Source: Streptomonospora litoralis (GTDB lineage: Bacteria; Actinomycetota; Actinomycetes; Streptosporangiales; Streptosporangiaceae). From it: DNA of 64,000 nt. Below the pieces are notes generated by a model, which did no database searches, was not told the DNA's origin, and worked only from the letters and a program-made list of their open reading frames with translations. Below, piece by piece: positions 36,146 to 44,604 of the stretch; the stretch's first letter is position 1; each line of letters begins with the position of its first letter. The translations under genes were made by a program, and so were the position numbers. Where the stretch lies: positions 2,351,101 through 2,415,100 of the forward strand of contig NZ_CP036455.1 of the NCBI RefSeq assembly GCF_004323735.1. Direction: 5' to 3'.

Positions 36146-37086
36146 GCGGCTCCACCAGGACCGGAGACCACCGCGGCATGCCGGTGCCCGACGGCGTCGA
36201 GGGCGAGCGCATCGACGCCGCCATCGCCCGTATGTTCGGGCTCTCGCGCACCCGCGCCGCCGAGATCATCACCGAGGGCAACGTCACCGTCGACGGCGCC
36301 GCGGCCGCCAAGTCCGACCGCTTGGAGGCGGGCAGTTGGCTGGAGGTCACCCTGCCCCCTCCGCCGGAGGCGCCCTCGGCGCGTCCGGAGCCGGTGCCGG
36401 GGATGTCGGTGGTCCACGAGGACGCCGACATCGTCGTCGTCAACAAGCCGGCCGGAGTGGTCGCCCACCCCACCGTGGGCTGGACCGGTCCGACCGTGCT
36501 CCAGGGCCTGCTTTCCTCCGGCGTCGAACTGGCCACCAGCGGAGCGGCCGAGCGCCAGGGCATCGTGCACCGGCTCGACGCCAACACCACCGGGCTGATG
36601 GTGCTCGCCAAGAGCGAGGCCGCCTATTCCGTGCTGAAGCGGGCCTTCAAGGAACGCGAGGTCGACAAGGTCTACCACGCGCTCGTGCAGGGCCACCCCG
36701 ACCCGCTGCGCGGCACCGTCGACGCCCCGATCGGCCGCCACCCCGCGGGCGACGGCCGGTTCGCGGTGGTGGCCGGCGGGCGGCCCTCGGTCACGCACTA
36801 CGACACCGTGGAGGCGTTCCGCGCCGCCAGCCTGCTGGAGGTCAAGCTGGAGACGGGGCGCACCCACCAGATCCGCGTGCACATGGCGGCGCTGCGGCAC
36901 CCGTGCGTGGGCGACCACCTCTACGGCGCCGACCCCGTGCTGGCCGAGTACCTCGGTGTGCGCAGCCAGTGGCTGCACGCGGTGCGGCTGGGCTTCCAGC
37001 ACCCCACCGAGGGCCGCCGCGTCGAGTTCGAGTGCGCGTACGCCGACGAACTCGCGGCCTCGCTGGAGCTGCTGCGCGAGGATTGA
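36142..37086 (+). CDS. RluA/RluD-family pseudouridine synthase
   Basis: Converts specific uridines of 23S rRNA (RluD type) to pseudouridine. An N-terminal S4 domain (RIDAAIARMFGLSRTRAAEII) precedes the catalytic domain with HRLDANTTGLMV, whose Asp is the nucleophile; VYHALVQG and GRTHQIRVHMAALRHP are conserved. GTG 36142 overlaps the lspA stop by 4 nt. 314 aa. Exact target sites cannot be read from sequence. Confidence 0.93.
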   Translation: MSGSTRTGDHRGMPVPDGVEGERIDAAIARMFGLSRTRAAEIITEGNVTVDGAAAAKSDRLEAGSWLEVTLPPPPEAPSARPEPVPGMSVVHEDADIVVVNKPAGVVAHPTVGWTGPTVLQGLLSSGVELATSGAAERQGIVHRLDANTTGLMVLAKSEAAYSVLKRAFKEREVDKVYHALVQGHPDPLRGTVDAPIGRHPAGDGRFAVVAGGRPSVTHYDTVEAFRAASLLEVKLETGRTHQIRVHMAALRHPCVGDHLYGADPVLAEYLGVRSQWLHAVRLGFQHPTEGRRVEFECAYADELAASLELLRED

Positions 37087-37120
37087 GCGCGGCCGGGCCG
37101 CCCGCGCGCCCGCGTCGGGA

Positions 37121-38866
37121 TCATCCGTTCAACAGGCCCGCCAGGGTGGCCTCCGGGCTGATCGCGTCGGGGTCGGTGCGCACGTCGATGAGGACGGGGC
37201 CCTCGGCCGCCGCCGCATCGGCCAGCGCGTCGGCGAGTTCCACCGCGGTCTCGGCCGTGGCGCCGCCCGCTCCCAGGCCCCGCGCGTAGGAGGCCAGATC
37301 GAGCGGGCCGCTGATGTCGGTGCCCGCCCTGCGGCCGAGCTCGCTCGCCTGATGCATCGCGATCGTGCCGTAGAGCCCGTTCTGGAACACCACGACCGTG
37401 ATCGCCAGGCCGAGCCGCGCCGCGGTCTCCAACTCCTGGCCGGTCATCAGCACGCCGCCGTCGCCCACTGCGGCCACCACGGTCCGGTTGGGCGCCGCGA
37501 GCTTCGCGGCGACCGCCGCCGGGACCGCATAGCCCATGGCGCCGCTGGTCGGAGCGAGCTGGGTGCGCGGGTGCCGGTAGGTCCAACCGCGATGCAGGAA
37601 CGCCGCGAAGTTGCCGGCGTCGTTGGTGACGACGGTGTCCTCCGGCAGCGCCTTGCGCATCGCCTCGACCACCGCCCACGGGTGCAGCGGGCCCTCGGCG
37701 CGGGTGGCGGCCTCCGGGGGTGCGGTGGCGGTGCGCTCCCAACGGCGGTGGGCCTCGCTGTAGTCGCGGTCGGGCGTGTCGACGGGCAGTTCGGCGAGGG
37801 CGTCCAGCGCCACTTGGGCGTCGGCCACCGCGCCCAGCCATACCCCGGTGACCGCGCCGACCTGGTCGGGGTCGATGTCGATCTGGGCCACCGGCGAGCC
37901 CGGTCCGGGGCCGGCGGCGGTGGGCAGCCGGTAGGTCTGGCTGGTGATCTCGCCCAGCCGCGAGCCCACCACCAGGACGGCGTCGGCCTCCTCCAGCGAT
38001 CGCAGCACCGCAGCGGGGCACCCCAGGCCGAGGTGGCCGAGGTAGAGGCGGTGGTCGTTGGGGAACACGTCCTGGCGGCGCCATGAGGTGTAGACGCCCA
38101 CGTTGTAGCGTTCGGCGACGGCGACCAGCTCCTCGCGTGCGCTGCGGGCGCCGCCGCCGGCGATGATCACCGGGCGTTCGGCCGCGGCCAGCCACTCCGC
38201 GAGCCGGTCGCGCTCCTCCTCGCCCAGCGGCGGCCGCGGCGGCTGCGCCCCCGGTAGCGCATGTGCCGCGGGGACGTGTCGGCCGAACAGGTCACCGGGC
38301 ACGGCGACGGCCACCGGGCCCGGGCGGCCGGTGGTGGCCACCCGCAGCGCCTGGGCCGTGACCTCGGCGAGCCGGTCGGCGCGGTGGACCGTGGTGGCCC
38401 ACTTGGTGATCGGCGTGTAGAAGGCGGTGAGGTCGACCTCCTGGAACGCTTCGCGCCCCAGGTAGGGGCTGGTGACCTGGCCGAGGAACACGACCATCGG
38501 GGTGGAGTCCTGGCGCGCGGTGTGCACGCCCACGGCCAGGTTGGCGGCGCCGGGACCGCGCGTGGCGGCTGCGACCGCGGGGACGCCGGTGAGCTTGGCC
38601 TCGGCCTCGGCCATGAACCCGGCGCCGTTCTCGTGGCGGGTCGAGACGAGCCGCAGGTCGTCGTGCTGCTCGATCGCGTCGGCGAGTTCGAGGAAGCTCT
38701 CGCCGGGCACGGTGTAGCACCGGCGTACACTCGCGGCGGCCAAGACGTCGACGACCTCCTCGGCGGCGGTGCGCCAAGCCCGGTCGCCGCCGGCCCGGGA
38801 TCGGTCCAGGCCCTCATAGGCGCCCTCGGCGGCGCTGCCGACCGGGTTTTCGGTCTCCTCTGTCAT
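37121..38866 (-). CDS. ThDP-dependent acetolactate-synthase-like enzyme
   Basis: Thiamine diphosphate enzyme of the acetolactate synthase/benzoylformate decarboxylase superfamily. The N-terminal domain has VPGESFLEL with the catalytic Glu and TRHENGAGFMAEA. A central Rossmann-like domain and a C-terminal ThDP domain follow, the latter with GDGGVLMTGQELETAARLGL ending in FQNGLYG. ATG 38866 has GGAGG six nt upstream. 581 aa. It lies beside azlCD, transcribed the same way, so a link to branched-chain amino or keto acids is possible but only inferred. Not the biosynthetic ilvB by context, as no ilvN or ilvC is nearby. Confidence 0.85.
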   Translation of the reverse strand: MTEETENPVGSAAEGAYEGLDRSRAGGDRAWRTAAEEVVDVLAAASVRRCYTVPGESFLELADAIEQHDDLRLVSTRHENGAGFMAEAEAKLTGVPAVAAATRGPGAANLAVGVHTARQDSTPMVVFLGQVTSPYLGREAFQEVDLTAFYTPITKWATTVHRADRLAEVTAQALRVATTGRPGPVAVAVPGDLFGRHVPAAHALPGAQPPRPPLGEEERDRLAEWLAAAERPVIIAGGGARSAREELVAVAERYNVGVYTSWRRQDVFPNDHRLYLGHLGLGCPAAVLRSLEEADAVLVVGSRLGEITSQTYRLPTAAGPGPGSPVAQIDIDPDQVGAVTGVWLGAVADAQVALDALAELPVDTPDRDYSEAHRRWERTATAPPEAATRAEGPLHPWAVVEAMRKALPEDTVVTNDAGNFAAFLHRGWTYRHPRTQLAPTSGAMGYAVPAAVAAKLAAPNRTVVAAVGDGGVLMTGQELETAARLGLAITVVVFQNGLYGTIAMHQASELGRRAGTDISGPLDLASYARGLGAGGATAETAVELADALADAAAAEGPVLIDVRTDPDAISPEATLAGLLNG

Positions 38867-38900
38867 CGGCGTCCTCCGGCTCGCGGGTTGGTCACCCTTG

Positions 38901-38952
38901 CCTTCTGCCCGCCCGCGGCTCCCGATTCACCTCGGCGGGCGCGGGCGGAAGG
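38901..38952 (-). terminator. hairpin after azlD
   Basis: CCGCCCGCG (38909-38917) and CGCGGGCGG (38940-38948) pair perfectly, extended by CCTT/AAGG at the ends, around a 22-nt loop. It lies between the azlD stop and the next leftward gene, so it may terminate the azlCD transcript. No U-tract. Confidence 0.4.
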
Positions 38953-38998
38953 GCCGGACGGGGGCGGCGGCCCGCAATGGGGGAGTGCGGTGGCGTCC

Positions 38999-39313
38999 TC
39001 ACAGGCCCAGCAGGCGCAGCCCGGCCGCCGTCGCCGCGGCGACGACGAGAACGACGAGGAAAGGCGCGCGCAGCAGCAGGGCTACGGCCGCGGCGGCGAT
39101 ACCGCCGACACGGGCGGGGTCGAAGACCAACTGCTGACCGCCGTCGGTCGCGGTCTGTACGGTGATCAGCGCCGCAAGCAGCGCCACCGGGACCGCCATC
39201 GCGAAGCGCTGCACGAGAGGATGGTCGAGCAGCCGCCGCGGTGCCGAGAGGCCGGCCAGCTTCAGCAGGTAGCAGCCCGCGCAGGTGCCGATGATCACCG
39301 CCCAGAGCGCCAT
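38999..39313 (-). CDS. azlD: AzlD-type small exporter subunit
   Basis: Small four-helix membrane protein of the AzlD family, which pairs with AzlC to export branched-chain amino acids or related compounds. ATG 39313 follows GGGGAGG by seven nt. The 104-aa product has LWAVIIGTCAGCYLLK and a conserved RFAMAVPVALLAAL. Its start lies inside the end of azlC (19-nt overlap), so the two are translationally coupled. Confidence 0.9.
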   Translation of the reverse strand: MALWAVIIGTCAGCYLLKLAGLSAPRRLLDHPLVQRFAMAVPVALLAALITVQTATDGGQQLVFDPARVGGIAAAAVALLLRAPFLVVLVVAAATAAGLRLLGL

Positions 39314-40074
39314 GTGCGGACCTCCCCGCGATCCGTCCGTCCCGTACCGCCGTCGTCCGAGGGAGCGCCGCTGTCGCCGCGCTCCGGGGTGCTCCCTCCG
39401 GTGGCTGCGCGCCCGCCGGGCACGACCAGCGCCGCCGCCGAGGCGAGCAGCACGGGAACCCCCGGCGGCAGGAAGGGCACCGCCGCCAGCGCGATCGCGG
39501 CGGCGAGCACCGCCACGGCCCGCTCCCGGCGCCCCTCCCGCAGCCGCGGCGCGATCAGCGCAAGGAACACAGCCGCGCCCATGGCGTCCAGCCCGAACGC
39601 CTCGGTGTTCCCGATCCGCTCGGTCGCCAGGGCGCCGACCAGCGTGGTCGCGTTCCACATCACGTAGATGGTGGCGAAGACCGTGAGGAACGAGGTGCGC
39701 GCCCACGCGCCGGTGGGTTGGGCCAGGGCGCCGGCGGCGGTCTCGTCGATGATGCCGTGCGCGGTCAGCAGCCTCCGGGCGCCGCGCCAGGGCAGCAGGT
39801 CGGCCATCCGCAGGCCGTAAAGGGTGTTGCGGGCACCCAGCAGCAGCGCGCCGGCGGCGCCCGCGGCCAGACTGCCGCCGCCGGCGAGCACCCCGACGAG
39901 GGCGAACTGCGACGCGCCGGTGAAGGCGAGCAGGCTCAGTACGCACGCCTGGGGAACCGACAGCCCCGCGGTGACGGCGGCGGCGCCGAAGGCGACACCG
40001 GACAGACCCACCGCGATACCCATGCCCAGTCCGTCGCGGACGGGAGGCGACAGCCGTCCAGAAGTGATGTCCAC
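39295..40074 (-). CDS. azlC: AzlC-type exporter subunit
   Basis: AzlC/YgaZ family permease, the large subunit of an amino-acid exporter (leucine, valine, methionine or azaleucine in characterised members). Five to six transmembrane helices; AFTGASQFALVGVL and GARNTLYGLRMADLL are family hallmarks. 259 aa with a Gly/Asp-rich cytoplasmic tail that overlaps azlD. GTG 40074 lacks a ribosome site; a TAGCGT hexamer (40083-40088, complementary strand) 8 nt upstream suggests a leaderless mRNA. The AraC-type gene beyond the repeat region could regulate it. Confidence 0.9.
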   Translation of the reverse strand: MDITSGRLSPPVRDGLGMGIAVGLSGVAFGAAAVTAGLSVPQACVLSLLAFTGASQFALVGVLAGGGSLAAGAAGALLLGARNTLYGLRMADLLPWRGARRLLTAHGIIDETAAGALAQPTGAWARTSFLTVFATIYVMWNATTLVGALATERIGNTEAFGLDAMGAAVFLALIAPRLREGRRERAVAVLAAAIALAAVPFLPPGVPVLLASAAALVVPGGRAATGGSTPERGDSGAPSDDGGTGRTDRGEVRTWRSGR

Positions 40075-41187
40075 GTCAGTCGACGCTAGCCGCGCGGGGG
40101 CGGCGGCGTCTTGAACGTAATTGCAGGCCCTTTCGCCGTACGGGGCCCCCGCCGAGCGCAGCGCGCCCGGCGCAGGCGGGCGGCCGGACGGTCGAATCCG
40201 ATGGCGGCGGGTGGCGGGCGGCCTTGCCGACCTGCCGAGATGCGGGTGACCTGGAGGAAAAGCGGCGCCGAGGACGGCGGATGGCTCGGCCCGCGGTCAT
40301 CGGGCCGGGTGCCCGCCGGTGGCGGTTGCGGCGGGGCGGCAGCGGTTTGCTGTGCGGCCTTGCCGACCTGCCGAGATGCGGGTGACCTGGAGGAAAAGCG
40401 GCGGCGAGGGCGGCGGATGGCTCGGCCCGCGGTCATCGGGCCGGGTGCCCGCCGGTGGCGGTTGCGGCGGGGCAGCGACGGCAACAATGGGTCCGGGCCC
40501 GCGGTCGTCGGTTCGGTGCTCGCCGGTGGCCCGCCCGGCGGGGGCGGCGAGGGCGCCGCGGCGTCGGGCCCGCGGTGGTCGGCGGTGGTGGTCACCGGCC
40601 CCGGCCGCGGGTGGTCGAGCCGTGGCGGCTGCCGCCCGGTTATCGGCGCGGGCCTGCGGGGCGCTCGGCGGCGGCCATGCGGCCAGGTTGAGGGCCACGA
40701 GATGCACGTACGTGCGGCGGCATCGGCATCGGCGTCGCCCCGAGGTGCCGCCCCCACACCGTGATTCCGCGATACGAAACAACGCAGGGTGTTTTGTACA
40801 TCAATGCCCGATTTCTCAGTGGGTCCGCGGCCGCGCTGCGGCGGCGACGGCCCACGAAGCGCGCCGAATGGCGCGAAAACAGCCCCGGAGTCAACTTTTC
40901 GTGCGCCTCGTGGCCACGGCGTCCGCCGAGGCCGCCCGAAAAACGGGCATAGACCCCAAAAGTCCACCCCATCGGGGGGTGCGGCTCTCGGAGGCGACAC
41001 CCAGGCGCAACGAGCGACGCGGCGTCGCCCCCGACCCCCGATCCCGCGCACCCCCGGGGCGTGCGAGCGCCCGCGACCGCGCCCCGCCGCGCGGCCTCCG
41101 GCCGGTGCCGGCCCGGCAGGGGACACGGCGAGACCCAGCCGGCGCACCGGCGCCGGTAGGTCCCCTATGCCGGTCCATCCGGCGATG

Positions 41188-41240
41188 ATCGCGAACTTAT
41201 GGCCGCGGAATGCGCTTACCTGCGACCATAAGTTCGCGAT
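41188..41240. repeat. 15-bp perfect inverted repeat
   Basis: ATCGCGAACTTATGG (41188-41202) and CCATAAGTTCGCGAT (41226-41240) are perfect complements, 23 nt apart, and are AT-richer than their surroundings. The element sits 19 bp before the 56-bp palindrome. It could be a protein-binding site, a transposon-end-like structure or an RNA hairpin. Confidence 0.8.
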
Positions 41241-41258
41241 AGACGGGCCAAGCCGCGC

Positions 41259-41314
41259 CGAGTCTGTCTCCAGGGCTGGATTCGGCGCCGAATCCAGCCC
41301 TGGAGACAGACTCG
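41259..41314. repeat. perfect 56-bp palindrome
   Basis: Positions 41259-41286 are the exact reverse complement of 41287-41314 with no spacer: 28-bp arms beginning CGAGTCTGTCTCCAGG and centred on GGCGCC. Such a long perfect palindrome is improbable by chance and tends to be unstable, so it is either recent or maintained. It is located between the inverted repeat and the rightward repeat array. Confidence 0.95.
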
Positions 41315-41339
41315 ATGGGACCGGTGCCACCTATTGCGG

Positions 41340-41381
41340 GGTTTCGACCGGACAGCGGCCGGAATCCGGTGAAAACCGCGC
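41340..41381. repeat. hairpin core related to 30413-30478
   Basis: GGTTTCGACCGGACAGCGG and GGTGAAAACCGCGC, with AATCC inserted between them, repeat the core of the 30413 hairpin almost exactly. The following ATTCGATGCGCCGACC parallels GTCGGATGCACTGACC there. The outer left arm is not conserved in this copy. Confidence 0.7.
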
Positions 41382-41817
41382 ATTCGATGCGCCGACCGGC
41401 CCGCGGCGGCCCAACGCCGTCCCCGCCGGCCGCCGCCACCGGCGAGCACCCGACCCGTCGACCGCGGGCCGGACCCGGCGCCGTCCTCGCTGCCCGTCGT
41501 TCCCCGTCAAACGCCCCGTCGCCCGGCAGACCAACAAGGCCGCCCAGCAGACCGCTGCCGCCCCTTCGCTACGTACCGCCACCGGCGCACACCCGACCCG
41601 ACGACCGCAGGCCCAGCCCACCGCCGCCCTCGGCGCCGCTTTTCAGTCAAGTCCACCCGGCACCCGGCAGACCAACAAGGCCGCCCAGCAGACCGCTGCC
41701 GCCCCTTCGCTACGTACCGCCACCGGCGAGCACCCGGTCCGACAACCACAGGCCCGACCCACCGTCACCCTCGCCGCGCCTGCGGCCGTCTTCCACGGGC
41801 ACCGGCCTCCCGCACCA

Positions 41818-42669
41818 TCACGGCTGATCACCGTCGGGCCCGCCCAGTACCCCCCTTTGGAAAGCACCCGGCGGGACCCCGGTGATGCGTTTGAAGTGCC
41901 GTGTGAAGTGCGGCTGGTCGGCGAAGCCGAGTCCGGTGGCGACGTCGGCGAGCGGGATGCCGTCGGCGAGCAGCCGGCGGGCGCGCTGCACGCGCACGTC
42001 GTTGACGTAGGCGTGCGGCGGCAGGCCGTGCGCGGCGCGGAAGGCGCGCAGCAGCGCGAAGGGCGGCGTGTCCACCTCCGCGGCCAGTTCCTCCAGGCTG
42101 GGCGGGTCGGCCAGGCGCGAGCGCAGCAGTTCGCGGGCCTGCGCGACGGCGCGCGCGGGGCCGGGCGGCCCGGCCGTCTCGGTGGGGGAGGGGGCATGGG
42201 TGTGGCGGGCAAGCAGCCGATGCAGCGCCTGGCGGGTCAGCGTGGAGGCGCTGAGGCGGTCGCCCCGCTCGGTGGCGCGGTGGGCGGAGCGCAGCAGGGC
42301 GGCGGAGGCGGGGTCGCGGATCTCGCCCGCCGTGAACGGCGGAACCGACCCCATCCCGAGGTCGCGGGCAGCGGCGGCGACCACCTCCACCTCGGGGTAG
42401 AGGACCCGGTAGCGCCAGCCCTCGGGCACCCCGGCATGGCCGGTGTGGACCTCGTTCGGTTCCACGGCGGCGATCCCCCCGGCCGAAACCCGGTGGAGCC
42501 CTCCGCGGTGGGTGAACTCCTCCACGCCGGTCTCGATGAGGGCGAAGGTATAGGTGTCGTGGGTGTGGCGGTTGAAGCTGTGGCGCACATAGCGGGCTTT
42601 GAGCAGCTCGACTCCGGGCAGGCCGGGATGGCGCCAGAAGCGGGCGCGCTCGCCGGACTCGTCGGTCAT
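41818..42669 (-). CDS. AraC-family transcriptional regulator
   Basis: Transcription factor with an N-terminal cupin-like sensing domain (SFNRHTHDTYTFALIETGVEEF, GGIAAVEPNEVHTG) and two C-terminal helix-turn-helix motifs of the AraC/XylS type (SLEELAAEVDTPPFALLRAFR and PLADVATGLGFADQPHFTRHFK). Regulators of this subgroup commonly control neighbouring amino-acid exporters such as AzlCD or LysE. ATG 42669 lies 6 nt from TAAGCT on the complementary strand, suggesting a leaderless mRNA. 283 aa. The ligand is unknown. Confidence 0.88.
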   Translation of the reverse strand: MTDESGERARFWRHPGLPGVELLKARYVRHSFNRHTHDTYTFALIETGVEEFTHRGGLHRVSAGGIAAVEPNEVHTGHAGVPEGWRYRVLYPEVEVVAAAARDLGMGSVPPFTAGEIRDPASAALLRSAHRATERGDRLSASTLTRQALHRLLARHTHAPSPTETAGPPGPARAVAQARELLRSRLADPPSLEELAAEVDTPPFALLRAFRAAHGLPPHAYVNDVRVQRARRLLADGIPLADVATGLGFADQPHFTRHFKRITGVPPGAFQRGVLGGPDGDQP

Positions 42670-42862
42670 AGCGCCAGCTTAGGCAAGGGGGCGGCAGCGG
42701 TGCGCGCCCTGGTCGGCCACCGGCTCCCTCGTTCGGGCGCAGTCGTCGGCGGGGCGTTTCGCTCCGGCGTACGCCGGCTCGGAATCCGGGAAGCCGGGAA
42801 GCCTGCGGGAACCGTTCCGGCGCCGCCACCACGCAGGTTTGGGCAGGACCTAGACTTTCCGC

Positions 42863-43291
42863 GTGCTCACCATCGACGTCGCCGAGAACCTCGCCGACCG
42901 CGCCGCCGTGTTCGCCATCCGGGGCGCCGTCTTCGTCGCCGAACAGCGCGTGCCCATCGCCGAGGAGTGGGACGCGCGCGACCTCGACGCCGAGCACCTG
43001 CTGGCCCGTACCGACGGTGTGCCCACTGGAACCGGCCGTCTGGTCGTGGAAGGGGTGCGGGGCCTGCTCGGGCGCCTGGCGGTGCTTCCCGAGGCGCGGG
43101 GGACGGGTGCCGGCGCCGCCCTGGTCCGCGCGATCGAGGAGCGGGCGCGCAAACTGGGGCTGGGCGAGATGGAGCTGCACGCGCAGACCCACGCGCTGGG
43201 CTTCTACGAGCGCCTCGGCTACACCGCCCGGGGCGAGGAGTTCCTGGACGCCGGGATCGCGCATCTGGACATGCGCAAGCCGCTGGACTGA
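42863..43291 (+). CDS. GNAT family N-acetyltransferase (ElaA/YjcF-like)
   Basis: Small acetyl-CoA-dependent acyltransferase of the GNAT fold. IRGAVFVAEQRVPIAEEWD near the N-terminus is typical of the ElaA/YjcF subgroup; the acetyl-CoA loop is LAVLPEARGTGAGAALV, followed by ELHAQTHALGFYERLGY. 142 aa. GTG 42863 has no ribosome site, but TAGACT (42851-42856) lies exactly 6 nt before it, a clear leaderless arrangement. The substrate is unknown. Confidence 0.87.
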   Translation: MLTIDVAENLADRAAVFAIRGAVFVAEQRVPIAEEWDARDLDAEHLLARTDGVPTGTGRLVVEGVRGLLGRLAVLPEARGTGAGAALVRAIEERARKLGLGEMELHAQTHALGFYERLGYTARGEEFLDAGIAHLDMRKPLD

Positions 43292-43550
43292 GCGTCCGCT
43301 GCGGGGCCGCGCAGTGGCAGTTGCGTGCCGATTGTCACGAAATAGCGCCACGACGTGCTCCCGTTGGCGGTTGTGACGGTCGTCGCGTTGCTTGTATCGG
43401 GGCCCTGGGCGACCATGAAGCTACCAGGGAGTAACCTCAATGGTCGGCCGACGCCCCGGCGTCCCGCACGAATTCGCGGGACCGGCGGCCCGGCCCCGCC
43501 GCAGCAGCACCGAGTCCTAGCAAGCCGCACCCAGCACAGCAGAGGAAGCC

Positions 43551-44225
43551 ATGACGGTCGAGACCGAGCCGGTTGCCGAACTCCCCGACCCGCGGGACTT
43601 CGGGCTCCCCGTGGTCGGCGAGGAGGAGATCCCGGCGGAGTTGACGTCCCTGGTCGAGGAGGTGCGCACGCTCGTCGACGCCGTCGCCCACACCCGGGCG
43701 GGCGCCGAGGACCTCGCGGCCGCGCGCACGGCCGTCGCCGAGGCCGCCTCGCGTCTGCAGGGCGACCGGCACGACATCGGCACCATGGTGCGCCACACCT
43801 GGCCCGACGGCCGGGTGGAGTACGGCACCCTCGCCAACATCGTCGCCGGCCCGACCAACGCCGCGGCACCGCCGCTGCGCCTGGAGCGGGCCTCCGGCGG
43901 CGGACTGCACGGCGGGTTCCGGCTCAACGGCGTCTACCAGGGACCGCCCGGCCTGGTGCACGGCGGCTGGCTCGCCGCCCTGCTCGACCAGGCCCTCGGC
44001 GCCGCCGCCGGAGCCGAGGGGATGCCGGGCCTCACCGCCAACCTCGACGTGAACTACCGCCGTCCCACGCCCGTCGAAGCGCCGCTGGAGATCACTGCCC
44101 GCGTCACGGGCACCGAGCGCCGCAAGGTTTTCGTCGCGGCCGAGATCAGCCACGACGGCGAGGTCACCGCCGAGGGCACCGCCCTCATGGTGCGCCTGGA
44201 CCTTCCCGGCGACGGCGGCGCCTGA
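43551..44225 (+). CDS. PaaI-type hotdog thioesterase
   Basis: Hotdog-fold acyl-CoA thioesterase-like protein. The C-terminal domain (about residues 110-220) has GPPGLVHGGWLAALLDQALG, the PaaI-type active-site helix, and LTANLDVNYRRPTPVEAPLEI. The N-terminal 100 residues are helical and acidic with no recognised domain. ATG 43551 with GAGGAAG upstream; 224 aa. A strong terminator follows, shared with the convergent gene. The acyl substrate cannot be predicted. Confidence 0.82.
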   Translation: MTVETEPVAELPDPRDFGLPVVGEEEIPAELTSLVEEVRTLVDAVAHTRAGAEDLAAARTAVAEAASRLQGDRHDIGTMVRHTWPDGRVEYGTLANIVAGPTNAAAPPLRLERASGGGLHGGFRLNGVYQGPPGLVHGGWLAALLDQALGAAAGAEGMPGLTANLDVNYRRPTPVEAPLEITARVTGTERRKVFVAAEISHDGEVTAEGTALMVRLDLPGDGGA

Positions 44226-44268
44226 CGGCCGCCGCCGCGCCCGGCCGCCCGGGCCCGGATACACGAAA

Positions 44269-44307
44269 GCGCCGCGCGGGGCGCCTTCCGGCAGCCCCGC
44301 GCGGCGC
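44269..44307. terminator. convergent-gene terminator
   Basis: GCGCCGCGCGGGGC (44269-44282) and its exact complement (44294-44307) form a 14-bp stem with an 11-nt loop. It lies between the stops of the convergent thioesterase gene and the small basic protein gene, so it can serve both. No U-tract. Confidence 0.8.
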
Positions 44308-44325
44308 GATCGCGCCAATCGGGAA

Positions 44326-44604
44326 TCAGCGGCGGCGCAGCGCCCGGCGCAGTCGACCCTCGACCTGCCGGATGCCGCGCTGCACCTCCGGCGGCATGCC
44401 GCCGCCGCGCCGCGTGCGCGCGCCCGTGCCGCGGTTCGTCCGCGACGGACGGCCGAAACCGCCCAGCCCGCGGGTCGGCGCGGCGCCGCCCGTGCGGTGG
44501 GGGCGGTGAGTGCGGCTGACGGGGGCGCCGCCGCCCATGCCGTTGAGCCTGCCACCGACGACCTGGCGCGCCTTGCGTTCGATCCAGTTCCTACGGGTCC
44601 CCAT
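44326..44604 (-). CDS. small Arg/Gly-rich basic protein
   Basis: 92-aa protein with no recognised family, about one-quarter Arg plus many Gly and Thr, starting MGTRRNWIERKARQVVGG and ending in GIRQVEGRLRRALRRR. ATG 44604 has a strong AGGAGG seven nt upstream, and a terminator follows, so it is likely real. The composition suggests nucleic-acid binding; that is inference only. Confidence 0.65.
   Translation of the reverse strand: MGTRRNWIERKARQVVGGRLNGMGGGAPVSRTHRPHRTGGAAPTRGLGGFGRPSRTNRGTGARTRRGGGMPPEVQRGIRQVEGRLRRALRRR

Larger units (their letters stand above)
40075..41817. repeat. 1.7-kb non-coding repeat and palindrome locus
   Basis: No convincing gene. The left part (about 40215-40640) holds two near-identical units of about 130 bp (40219-40322 and 40355-40458, period 136 bp) plus one or two degenerate ones, reading leftward. 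The right part (41436-41800) holds three related units (starts 41436, 41579, 41720) reading rightward. Shared landmarks are CCACCGGCG(G/A)GCACC, CGCCGCTTTT and CAAGGCCGCCC. Between the arrays lie a less GC-rich core (40760-40970), a 15-bp inverted repeat and a perfect 56-bp palindrome. The right array abuts the araC stop. Relatives lie at 30413-30620. Confidence 0.75.

Noticed and set aside
40760-41160. Insertion sequence or transposase remnant in the repeat locus core
   Set aside because: No transposase-like protein in any frame and no flanking target duplication that I can see.
40140-41800. CRISPR array
   Set aside because: Units of about 130-145 bp with no short repeat/spacer alternation, opposite orientations in the two halves, and no cas genes in the window.
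40789-43434. 881-codon plus-strand frame through the repeat locus and araC
   Set aside because: Spans tandem repeats and lies opposite the AraC gene; low-complexity Arg/Pro/Ala composition without motifs.
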